Source of the DNA: Comamonadaceae bacterium
Lineage (GTDB): Bacteria > Pseudomonadota > Gammaproteobacteria > Burkholderiales > Burkholderiaceae_C
DNA length: 6,232 bases
Assembly: GCA_947469815.1 (NCBI GenBank)
Contig: CANIRI010000149.1
Span: forward strand, 1-6,232
Direction of reading: 5' to 3'
Part shown: positions 1 through 5,977 of the stretch, one piece after another
Position numbering within the stretch: position 1 is the first letter of the stretch
Layout of the letters: each line of letters begins with the position of its first letter
Notes under the pieces: generated by a model
What the model saw: only the letters and a program-made list of their open reading frames with translations
Databases searched by the model: none
Told to the model about the DNA's origin: nothing
Made by a program: the position numbers and the translations under genes

Positions 1-1025
1 AAATTCTTTCGCCCATTGTGGGTGACGCCAATGTGCGTTCCCAGGTCAACCTAGCCTTGGATTTCAGCCAGACCGAAACCACGGTGGAAGACTACGATAC
101 CGGTGGTAAAGGACCTAAAACCCGCTCTGAAATTTTGAGTGAGGACCGCAATAGCGCCAAGGAAGCCGGTGGTGTGCCGGGTACTTTGTCCAACACGGCG
201 CCGCCTGCGCCCACCACTACAAACAATACCGCGGCCACTACCCCCAGCGGCACGGACGAGCGCAACACGGTCGCCTCGCGCAGCACCCGCAACTACGAGA
301 TTGACCGCTCGGTGCGCCACACCAAGAGCGCAACCGGTGACATCCAGCGTTTGAGCGTGGCGGTGGTCATCAACGAACGGGCGCCGACCCCGCAACCCAA
401 GAACGACAAGGGTGAGGATGTGCCGCCGGTTCCAAATCCCTATACGCCAGAGGAAATTGAGCGTATGACACAGTTGGTGCGCGGGGTGGTGGGTTTCGAT
501 GAAACTCGTAAAGACGTGGTCAGCGTGGTGCAAGCCAAGTTTGAGCCAGAAATACCCGTGGACCTCAGCATTCCCTGGCACAAGGATGAATCGATCATGA
601 ACAGCATCAAAGTTGCAACCCTGGGGGTGGCATTTATCGGATTTTTGCTGATCATCGTGCGCCCTTATGTGATGCACACGCTGAACAAGGAAAAAGAAGC
701 TGCTGCTGCTGCTGCCAAAGCAATACAGGCCGAACAAGAAGCCATCACTGCCTCCGCGCAGGCTGTGATTGCAGCGGAAGAGTCGGCCAAACGCGAAGCG
801 CTAGCCCTCGAAAATCCGGCCGCCGAGGCGGAAGACGAGTCCACCGGCGCCGAAACGTTGGCAGAAATCAAGGCCAAGATGAAGCCGAAGAAATCCAATA
901 TTTCCGCCGAGATGCTCGATACGGCCAACACCTATGATGACAAAGTGGCGCTGATCCGCATGGTGGTGGCCGAAGACCAAGGCCGCGTGGCCAGCGTCTT
1001 GAAGAACATGATCAAGATTGGCTAA
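1..1025 (+). CDS. fliF: Flagellar MS-ring protein FliF, C-terminal part (5' truncated by window edge)
   Basis: FliF forms the MS ring in the inner membrane, the base for the rotor and export apparatus. The reading frame is open to the left edge: codons from position 3 read ILSPIVGDANVRSQV, typical FliF sequence, so the GTG at 18 is internal and not the start. About 340 residues are visible of a usual length near 560. The first membrane helix and first ring-building domains lie outside the window. Visible parts in order are the end of ring-building motif 3 (LDFSQTE), a Thr/Pro/Ala-rich loop at about 170-260, the conserved stretch TRNYEIDRSVRHTKS at about 289-333, and the second membrane helix at about 606-674. 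An Ala/Glu-rich cytoplasmic helix follows. The last 30 residues (933-1022, TYDDKVALIRMVVAEDQGRV) are the FliG-binding segment. fliG follows after 40 bases. Confidence 0.97.
   Translation, partial: ILSPIVGDANVRSQVNLALDFSQTETTVEDYDTGGKGPKTRSEILSEDRNSAKEAGGVPGTLSNTAPPAPTTTNNTAATTPSGTDERNTVASRSTRNYEIDRSVRHTKSATGDIQRLSVAVVINERAPTPQPKNDKGEDVPPVPNPYTPEEIERMTQLVRGVVGFDETRKDVVSVVQAKFEPEIPVDLSIPWHKDESIMNSIKVATLGVAFIGFLLIIVRPYVMHTLNKEKEAAAAAAKAIQAEQEAITASAQAVIAAEESAKREALALENPAAEAEDESTGAETLAEIKAKMKPKKSNISAEMLDTANTYDDKVALIRMVVAEDQGRVASVLKNMIKIG
699..716 (+). repeat. (GCT)5-GCC trinucleotide run inside fliF
   Basis: Five perfect GCT codons and a GCC encode six alanines in a row, just after the second membrane helix of FliF, in the helical cytoplasmic linker before the FliG-binding tail. 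Perfect trinucleotide runs can gain or lose units by slippage. Any such change here stays in frame and would only lengthen or shorten the alanine tract. No functional role is shown. Confidence 0.7.
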
Positions 1026-1065
1026 GCGCCAGCGCCTTTCATCCATTTAGCGGACGACTCTCACC

Positions 1066-2115
1066 ATGGCAGATCCAGACAACAGCGCCGACGGTTACGC
1101 CACGGAGGCATTGCGCCAGGAAATGGCGGCGATGACCAGCACGCAGCGTGCGGCAGTGCTGATGCTATTGCTGGGCGAAGAGCAAGCTTCCGACATCATC
1201 CGATTCCTCAATCCCAAAGAAGTGCAGGCCCTGGGCGCTGCGATGGTTCAGGTGCAGGATTTGTCGCAAGAGGCGATCAACGTCGTACTCGACGAATTCG
1301 TAGCCACCATCAAAAAGCAGACCAGCTTGGCTTTGGGCACGGCCGACTACGTAGAAAAAGTTTTCAAGCGCGCCCTGGGCGACGACAAGGCCGCATCGGT
1401 GCTGGGGCGTATCTCCCCCGGGGCTGGTAGCAAGGGCCTGGAAATTTTGTCTTGGATGGACGCGCGCTCGATTGCGGACATGATCCAGGCCGAGCACCCC
1501 CAGGTGGTCGCGATTATTTTGTCCGTGCTGGAGCCCATGGTGGCGGCTGACGTGTTGTCCTTCCTGCCGGGCGACAGCCGCGCCGAGGTGATTCAGCGCG
1601 TCGCCAGCCTGGAGACGGTGCAACCCTCGGCCATGGTGGAGCTCGAAGCCATTATGAAGAAGCAGTTCTCCACCAACAGCTCGGCCAAGTCGTCGAGTTT
1701 TGGTGGCGTGAAAGCGGCCGCAAGCATTATGAATTTAACGAAGACTGCGTTGGAAGCAGCTGTGATGGGGGGACTCAGGGACTTGGATCCGGACATGATG
1801 CAAAAGATCCAGGACAACATGTTCACCTTTGAGAACCTCACGGGCGTGGATAACAAGGGTATCCAGACCATCATGCGCAATGTCGAGCCAGACCTCATGA
1901 TGAAGGCACTCAAAGGTGCCAGCGATGCGGTGAAGGACAAGTTCCTTGGCAATATGTCAGAGCGTGCCCGCGGAATGTTCAAAGACGATATGGAGGCCCT
2001 GGGCCCCATGCGTCTGGCCGATGTGGAAGAGGCCCAAAAAATCATCATGCGCGCTGCGCGCAAACTGGCGGATGCCGGTGATCTGGTGCTGGGCGGCGGG
2101 GCCGATTATGTGTAA
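1066..2115 (+). CDS. fliG: Flagellar motor switch/rotor protein FliG
   Basis: FliG sits on the cytoplasmic face of the MS ring. It binds FliF through its N domain and FliM through its middle and C domains, and it receives torque from MotA. At 349 residues it is slightly longer than E. coli FliG (331), mainly through an N-terminal extension of about 20 residues before the conserved TSTQRAAVLMLLLGEEQA. The EHPQ motif of the middle domain is at residues 143-146, the flexible GGVK linker at 213-216, and the MFTF hinge at 252-255. The charged residues that work with the stator in E. coli (K264, R281, D288, D289, R297) align with K283, R300, D307, D308 and R316, all conserved with identical spacing. 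The protein ends in YV, as E. coli FliG does. The ATG at 1066 is chosen because it follows fliF by 40 bases and begins a plausible N-terminus, but no clear Shine-Dalgarno precedes it. Confidence 0.98.
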   Translation: MADPDNSADGYATEALRQEMAAMTSTQRAAVLMLLLGEEQASDIIRFLNPKEVQALGAAMVQVQDLSQEAINVVLDEFVATIKKQTSLALGTADYVEKVFKRALGDDKAASVLGRISPGAGSKGLEILSWMDARSIADMIQAEHPQVVAIILSVLEPMVAADVLSFLPGDSRAEVIQRVASLETVQPSAMVELEAIMKKQFSTNSSAKSSSFGGVKAAASIMNLTKTALEAAVMGGLRDLDPDMMQKIQDNMFTFENLTGVDNKGIQTIMRNVEPDLMMKALKGASDAVKDKFLGNMSERARGMFKDDMEALGPMRLADVEEAQKIIMRAARKLADAGDLVLGGGADYV

Positions 2116-2116
2116 G

Positions 2117-2134
2117 CAGACCCGGGCCGGTCTG
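2117..2134 (+). other. Small inverted repeat in the fliG-fliH gap
   Basis: CAGACC and GGTCTG form a perfect 6-bp stem around the 6-base loop CGGGCC, two bases after the fliG stop and 27 bases before the fliH start. No T-run follows, so it is not a standard intrinsic terminator. It could protect or process the mRNA between the two genes, or be chance in GC-rich sequence. Confidence 0.35.
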
Positions 2135-2161
2135 GCTCGCTATTGAGCCTTCGCTTCCACC

Positions 2162-3292
2162 ATGTTCAAGCCGCACGAATTGATTCAAGCGGGTTCCGCC
2201 GACGTGCCGCTGCTATCCGATGCGCTCCCGGGGCACGCGTCGGCAACGGACGATGTGCGCCGTAGCGAGGTGAAATTCGCGCGGGTCTGGCAGCCGACTG
2301 ATTTATTCGGGAACAAGGCGCCTGTCGGTGGTTTCGTTTCTCAGTCCGGGTCTGCCATTTCTGTCAAGCGATTTGCCTTGCAGGATGTAGATTCTCTTTT
2401 TCTGATTGGCCCGCGCAGCACTGCGCCCGTGGCGGCGGAAGGTCTCCGAGATGCGCCGCAGAGCGAGGCGTTAGATGGGCAAGGCGATGAAGCCAATGAT
2501 GAACAAGATGAACAACAAATTTCTCCCAGTGAGCAGGCACCGAGCCACTCGCAGCAAGTAGTCGACGAAGCCCGTGCCCAAGGCTATGCCGACGGGATGG
2601 AAGATGCCAGCGCACAACTGTACGAGCAGATACGCGCTGAAGTTCGCTCTGAGAGGCAGATAAGCTCGCAAGCTCAAGCGTTGGTTGACCAGGCATTGGT
2701 CGACGCATTGCAATCCGCTGCACAGACCATGCAGCAGGATCCTCACCAATTTTTTGAACCGGTAAAGCGCTTGGCCTTGCACATCGCAGAACAACTGGTA
2801 CTGGGCGAGTTGCGCTTGGACGGCGCGGTCATTGACCGCTTGGCGCGACGCTGCGTGGATGATTTAGCGGCCAACGAGATGTCTGCGGTGGTGCTGGAGT
2901 TGCATCCTGACGACCTCCATGCGCTGCATGATTTGCGCAAACGTGCCGGACTGGCGGAGAAAAACCTCCCGCAATTGATGGCCAACGATGCATTGCCGCC
3001 TGGTAGCGTGCGCGCCAGCGCCAACGATGCGGTGGTCGAGGATTTGATCACCCATCGTCTGTCTACCATCGCCCGGACTTTGCTCATGGACGAAGACCGG
3101 CTGCGTAACCAATCCGCCTTCAACCCTGAGCGCTTGGCGGCTGAGCGGCTGGGCAGCATGGCGGTGCAGGATGTCCCGGCGCGTATGAGCCATTCCGCGC
3201 CGGAAGTCCATGCTGCGCCTGAAGTTCACACTATGCCGGAAGTTCCTGCCGACGTGCTGGACGTGCTGGACGTGGAGGACAGCGATGTTTGA
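2162..3292 (+). CDS. fliH: Flagellar export ATPase regulator FliH, extended form
   Basis: FliH binds the ATPase FliI as a dimer, restrains its activity and docks it at the export gate and C ring. The call rests on position between fliG and fliI and on the C-terminal domain at about residues 170-315: a helical stretch through PVKRLALHIAEQLVLGEL (200-217), then the VVLELHPDDLHAL strand and helix (243-255), and the final DLITHRLSTIARTLL (294-308). At 376 residues it is much longer than E. coli FliH (228). The extra length is an N-terminal region with WQPTDLF at 43-49, possibly equivalent to the N-terminal Trp region that contacts FlhA, an acidic Asp/Glu/Gln linker at about 101-120, and a 60-residue C-terminal tail with short repeats. 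Only one GxxxG-like step (GYADG, 141-145) is visible, where many FliH proteins have several. No clear Shine-Dalgarno precedes the ATG at 2162. The 3' end overlaps fliI by 8 bases. Confidence 0.92.
   Translation: MFKPHELIQAGSADVPLLSDALPGHASATDDVRRSEVKFARVWQPTDLFGNKAPVGGFVSQSGSAISVKRFALQDVDSLFLIGPRSTAPVAAEGLRDAPQSEALDGQGDEANDEQDEQQISPSEQAPSHSQQVVDEARAQGYADGMEDASAQLYEQIRAEVRSERQISSQAQALVDQALVDALQSAAQTMQQDPHQFFEPVKRLALHIAEQLVLGELRLDGAVIDRLARRCVDDLAANEMSAVVLELHPDDLHALHDLRKRAGLAEKNLPQLMANDALPPGSVRASANDAVVEDLITHRLSTIARTLLMDEDRLRNQSAFNPERLAAERLGSMAVQDVPARMSHSAPEVHAAPEVHTMPEVPADVLDVLDVEDSDV
3200..3277 (+). repeat. Short tandem repeats in the fliH C-terminal tail
   Basis: Two in-frame repeat blocks lie next to each other. 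At 3200-3253 there are three 18-base units encoding PEVHAA, PEVHTM and PEVPAD. At 3251-3277 the 9-base unit GACGTGCTG occurs twice and is followed by the variant GACGTGGAG, encoding DVLDVLDVE. The last unit contains most of the GGAGG ribosome binding site of fliI. The units keep the reading frame, so gain or loss would change only tail length. Confidence 0.75.
3274..3278 (+). promoter_or_regulatory. Ribosome binding site of fliI
   Basis: A perfect GGAGG lies inside the last codons of fliH, 6 bases before the ATG at 3285. This decides the fliI start: the in-frame ATG at 3210 would add 25 Trp/Cys-rich residues that merely read the fliH tail in another frame. Confidence 0.85.
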
Positions 3293-4616
3293 CTTCGACG
3301 CGGAGGTGGACCGCAGCATTTCGCTGCTGCAGAAAAAAGCCCAGAGCGTGCCGGTGCGCAGCGGAACCGTGGTGCGCCTGGTCGGGCTGCGCATGGAAGC
3401 GCGCGGTTTGATGGCACCTATTGGTGCTTGCTGTGCTGTGGAGGGGACCGGCGGCCACCGGATTGAAGCCGAGGTCGTGGGATTTTCGGACAAGACTTTG
3501 TATTTGATGCCATTTTCTGAGCCGGTGGGCATCGGCCCCGGCGCCTCGGTACGTGTGCTCAGCGAAAGCGGGCATGCCGACCTGGGCGAGGCTTTGTTGG
3601 GTCGGGTGATTGATGCCCAGGGCGCGCCGCTGGACGGCATGCCTCGGCCCGTTTGCCAGGACCAACTCAGCCTTTTCGGCTTGCCGCTCAACCCCATGGA
3701 ACGCGGCACGATTGACCGCGTGCTCGATGTGGGCGTGAAAGCGATCAACGGTTTACTGACCCTGGGACGCGGTCAGCGTCTGGGATTGGTGGCAGGCTCC
3801 GGTGTTGGCAAAAGTGTGCTCTTGGGCATGATGACCCGCTTCACGAAAGCGGATGTCGTGGTGATTGGATTGATTGGTGAGCGTGGGCGTGAGGTCCAGG
3901 CTTTTATCCATGAATCTCTGGGGCCCGAGGGCTTGGCCAAATCGGTGGTGATTGCGGCACCCGCCAATATTTCCCCCGTGCTGCGGCTCAAAGCCGCGCA
4001 CCTGACCCACGTGATTGCCGAGTATTTCCGCGACCAGGGTAAAGACGTGCTGATGCTGGTCGACAGTTTGACCCGCGTGGCCCATGCCCAGCGTGAGATC
4101 GGTTTGGCGATTGGCGAGCCGCCCACCAGCAAGGGCTATCCGCCTTCCGTTTTCGCCTTGCTCCCCAACTTGATTGAGCGCGCCGGTGTGGGGCGCAACG
4201 GGCATGGATCGATCACCGCGATTTACACCGTGCTAGCCGAGGGCGATGACGGCAATGACCCGATTGTGGACATTGCCCGGGCCTCTTTGGACGGGCAGGT
4301 GATGCTCTCGCGCAAACTGGCCGATGCCGCCCACTACCCCGCGATTGACTTGAACGGATCGATCTCGCGCGTGATGCAAGTCCTGCTCGCGCCCGCGGAG
4401 CTCAAGATGGCCAATCGCTTCCGGCGCTTGTGGTCGCTCTACCAGCAAAACGTGGATCTGATCCAGGTTGGTGCTTACCAGAGCGGCTCGAATGCGGAGA
4501 TTGACCAGGCCATCGCCCTGCGTCCGCAGATGGAAGCATTCCTGCAGCAGGACATGCATACCGGCTTCGATGAGCAGCCCACGCGCGAAAGCTTGCGCGC
4601 GCTGATGGAGGGCTGA
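3285..4616 (+). CDS. fliI: Flagellum-specific ATP synthase-like export ATPase FliI
   Basis: FliI is the ATPase of the flagellar type III export apparatus, a relative of the F1 beta subunit that works as a hexamer with FliH and FliJ at the cytoplasmic gate. With the start at 3285 it has 443 residues, close to E. coli (457). The Walker A motif AGSGVGKS is at residues 170-177 with Lys176. GERGRE at 198-203 holds Glu199, at the same 23-residue distance from the lysine as the catalytic Glu211 in Salmonella. The Walker B strand VLMLVD ends at Asp260, followed by SLTRVAHAQREIGLAIGEPP and KGYPPSVFALLP (283-294), signatures of this ATPase family. The C-terminal domain is complete (VDLIQVGAYQSGSN). The first 20 residues are a likely FliH contact. 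Its start overlaps fliH by 8 bases and its stop is 2 bases before fliJ. No key residue is missing. Confidence 0.98.
   Translation: MFDFDAEVDRSISLLQKKAQSVPVRSGTVVRLVGLRMEARGLMAPIGACCAVEGTGGHRIEAEVVGFSDKTLYLMPFSEPVGIGPGASVRVLSESGHADLGEALLGRVIDAQGAPLDGMPRPVCQDQLSLFGLPLNPMERGTIDRVLDVGVKAINGLLTLGRGQRLGLVAGSGVGKSVLLGMMTRFTKADVVVIGLIGERGREVQAFIHESLGPEGLAKSVVIAAPANISPVLRLKAAHLTHVIAEYFRDQGKDVLMLVDSLTRVAHAQREIGLAIGEPPTSKGYPPSVFALLPNLIERAGVGRNGHGSITAIYTVLAEGDDGNDPIVDIARASLDGQVMLSRKLADAAHYPAIDLNGSISRVMQVLLAPAELKMANRFRRLWSLYQQNVDLIQVGAYQSGSNAEIDQAIALRPQMEAFLQQDMHTGFDEQPTRESLRALMEG
4607..4611 (+). promoter_or_regulatory. Ribosome binding site of fliJ
   Basis: GGAGG within the last codons of fliI lies 7 bases before the fliJ ATG at 4619. 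The fliI stop lies between them, an arrangement typical of translationally coupled genes. Confidence 0.82.
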
Positions 4617-4618
4617 CC

Positions 4619-5062
4619 ATGGAGGCCCCCCGTTCCTGCTGGGCTGCGCTGGAGGACAAGGCGCAGCGCCGTATCAACGAATTACAGACTGCGATTGCGC
4701 AGGCGGGCCAGTTGCTGGAGACGCTCGATGCCAGCCGTACCCGCTTGTTGACGTTGTACCACGAATACCGCGATCAATTGCAAAGTCGTACCGAGCAGCT
4801 GGGCATGCAGGAAGCCATGAACCAGCGCCAGTTCATGTCCCAGCTGCAGACTTTGCACAACCGTGTGGAGGCAGACATTGAGCGCACGCTGGCACACCAG
4901 ACAGCATTACAAGCCTCTGTGCGCGAAGCCGATACCGAACGCCTGAAGATGAAGACCTTGCGCGAGAACGCCCAGGCTTTGCACAACAAAGAAGTGGCGC
5001 GGCAGGAGCAGCATGCGATGGACGCGCTGGGCGTGCAGCAGTACAACCGCAAGGCCGCGTGA
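4619..5062 (+). CDS. fliJ: Flagellar export protein FliJ
   Basis: FliJ is the small coiled-coil stalk of the export ATPase. It sits in the centre of the FliI hexamer, contacts FlhA and helps recycle export chaperones. The 147-residue product matches the usual length (E. coli 147). It is rich in Gln, Glu, Arg, Ala and Leu, with almost no Pro or Gly, as expected for two long antiparallel helices. Sequence identity is low in this family, so the call leans on size, composition and position directly after fliI, supported by the LLTLYHEYRDQL stretch in helix 1 that is common in FliJ. The ATG at 4619 has a GGAGG at proper spacing. The stop codon TGA shares its last A with the ATG of the next gene. 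Confidence 0.93.
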   Translation: MEAPRSCWAALEDKAQRRINELQTAIAQAGQLLETLDASRTRLLTLYHEYRDQLQSRTEQLGMQEAMNQRQFMSQLQTLHNRVEADIERTLAHQTALQASVREADTERLKMKTLRENAQALHNKEVARQEQHAMDALGVQQYNRKAA

Positions 5063-5853
5063 TGGCGCAAACCGCACAGCCCGCCGATCTGGTGATGCCT
5101 TCAGCACCCGGTGCCGGCGCGCCCGGTGCCTCGGGCGGTTGGCTGTGGCATTGGCGGGCCTGGCAGGCACAAGTCCGCTGGGCCGCGACCACGCAGCAGA
5201 TCGCCCGTTGGTTGGGCGGCGTTTCACCGGGAAGCACCGAGCTCTTGCTGATCGGCGCGAGCGGCGGCTGGATGATGAGCAGCGCCTGGCTGCAGCGTTT
5301 CCGCTCCGTGCGCGCCTTTGACCTGGACCGTTGGAGTGCCCCCGTATTCCGTTACCGCCATGGCGCGGCCTTGCAGCAATCCCGCACCACGCTGGTGTAC
5401 CAGCAGCTCGATGCCTTGCGCTACTTACCCCAGTTGTTACGCACCTACCCGGACGCCTTTGTGCTCTTTGACAATGTGCTGGGTCAATTGCGCTTTGTCC
5501 ATAAGCGCATCGATGCCGCTGAGGCACAGTTGCATGCCATTACACGTACCTTACGAGGCCGTGAGTGGGCCAGCGTGCACGATGCCTATTCCGGCCGGGT
5601 CGGTGCATCAGCGTCACAGGCCACGCCAGCCTTGGGGCCTTTGCAGACCGTACGGCCGCGCTCGGTTGCCGGCGCATTGCCGCAGTTTTCGATCGCAGAA
5701 CGGCAGTGGTGCGCCCAAATAGGAGTCCAAGGCGCATGGCTGGACCATCTGACGGCCGGTGTTTTTCCGGCGGGTACCCCAATTCAGCATATGGCTTGGT
5801 CCTTCAGCCGGGAGCACCGGCACTGGCTACAAGCTGCCTGGGTGCGGGCATAA
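5062..5853 (+). CDS. Unidentified Trp-rich protein, possibly Rossmann/methyltransferase-like
   Basis: I do not recognise this gene. It is a real coding region: it begins at an ATG overlapping the fliJ stop by one base (TGATG) and stays open for 263 residues. The GTG at 5059 just before is possible but less likely. The N-terminal 26 residues are Pro/Gly/Ala-rich and probably disordered. Fifteen tryptophans (5.7%) are spread over the rest. A Rossmann-like pattern can be traced: a hydrophobic strand and glycine loop LLLIGASGGW (61-70), an acidic strand end AFDLD (85-89), and FVLFDNVLGQLRF (133-145), resembling motif I, the end of strand 2 and motif IV of class I SAM-dependent methyltransferases. 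No signal peptide or membrane helix is evident. Coupling to fliJ suggests co-expression with the export genes. It is not a recognisable FliK, since it lacks the long Gln/Pro-rich region and the FliK C-terminal domain. The function is unknown and the methyltransferase idea is inference. Confidence 0.8.
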   Translation: MAQTAQPADLVMPSAPGAGAPGASGGWLWHWRAWQAQVRWAATTQQIARWLGGVSPGSTELLLIGASGGWMMSSAWLQRFRSVRAFDLDRWSAPVFRYRHGAALQQSRTTLVYQQLDALRYLPQLLRTYPDAFVLFDNVLGQLRFVHKRIDAAEAQLHAITRTLRGREWASVHDAYSGRVGASASQATPALGPLQTVRPRSVAGALPQFSIAERQWCAQIGVQGAWLDHLTAGVFPAGTPIQHMAWSFSREHRHWLQAAWVRA

Positions 5854-5883
5854 ACGGTTGGCAACCAAGTTTCGTGCTCGCCG

Positions 5884-5910
5884 TCAAGTTAGCGCCCAAG
5901 GTGTCGATGT
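5884..5910 (+). promoter_or_regulatory. Candidate sigma-28 (FliA) promoter
   Basis: TCAAGTTA at 5884-5891 and GTCGATGT at 5903-5910 are separated by 11 bases. They resemble the flagellar sigma-28 pattern TAAAGTTT-N11-GCCGATAA (-35 variant TCAAGT): the -35 is close, and the -10 matches at five of eight positions (G, C, G, A, T). It lies in the only sizeable non-coding gap and points toward the gene starting at 5978, giving a leader of about 60 bases. If real, that gene is a late (class 3) flagellar or chemotaxis gene transcribed separately from the fli operon. Confidence 0.5.
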
Positions 5911-5920
5911 GGTCGATATG
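5903..5920 (+). repeat. Two 9-base direct repeats in the intergenic gap
   Basis: GTCGATGTG and GTCGATATG follow each other directly and differ at one base. The first copy is the proposed -10 element of the sigma-28 promoter. The second copy would place the -10 at an unsuitable 20-base spacing. The pair may be chance or a regulator site. Confidence 0.4.
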
Positions 5921-5977
5921 GTTTAAATTAGCGGGATAAGCGCAGAGGTCCCCTGCTCCCGAAGTGAAAGAGATCCT

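Noticed and set aside
51..737. Minus-strand open frame of 228 codons opposite fliF
   Set aside because: The His/Arg/Gly-rich product looks like a shadow of the fliF codons. There is no ribosome binding site or independent support.
3210..3284. Upstream ATG that would extend FliI by 25 residues
   Set aside because: The extra residues (Trp/Cys-rich) only re-read the fliH tail, while the ATG at 3285 has a perfect GGAGG six bases upstream and gives a normal FliI N-terminus.
2864..3748. Long open frame of 294 codons on the minus strand across the fliH-fliI junction
   Set aside because: It lies opposite two well-supported genes, its translation is rich in Arg, Ser and Pro and resembles no family, and long antisense frames are common in GC-rich genes.
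5856..5872. Possible terminator GGTT-GGC-AACC followed by AAGTTT after the Trp-rich gene
   Set aside because: The stem is only four base pairs and there is no proper T-run, so it is too weak to call an intrinsic terminator.
5859..5874. Possible sigma-54 promoter (TGGCA ... TTCG)
   Set aside because: At the required spacing the essential -12 GC is TC, so the pattern fails.
5565..5939. Plus-strand frame that starts inside the Trp-rich gene and runs into the gap
   Set aside because: It is almost wholly inside the stronger frame, its product is Arg/Cys/Gly-rich and unlike a folded protein, and it has no convincing start signal.
5942..5956. Imperfect palindrome GCAGAGGTCCCCTGC upstream of the last gene
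   Set aside because: It gives only a 4-bp stem with a 7-base loop and has no neighbouring repeat or regulator gene to support an operator.
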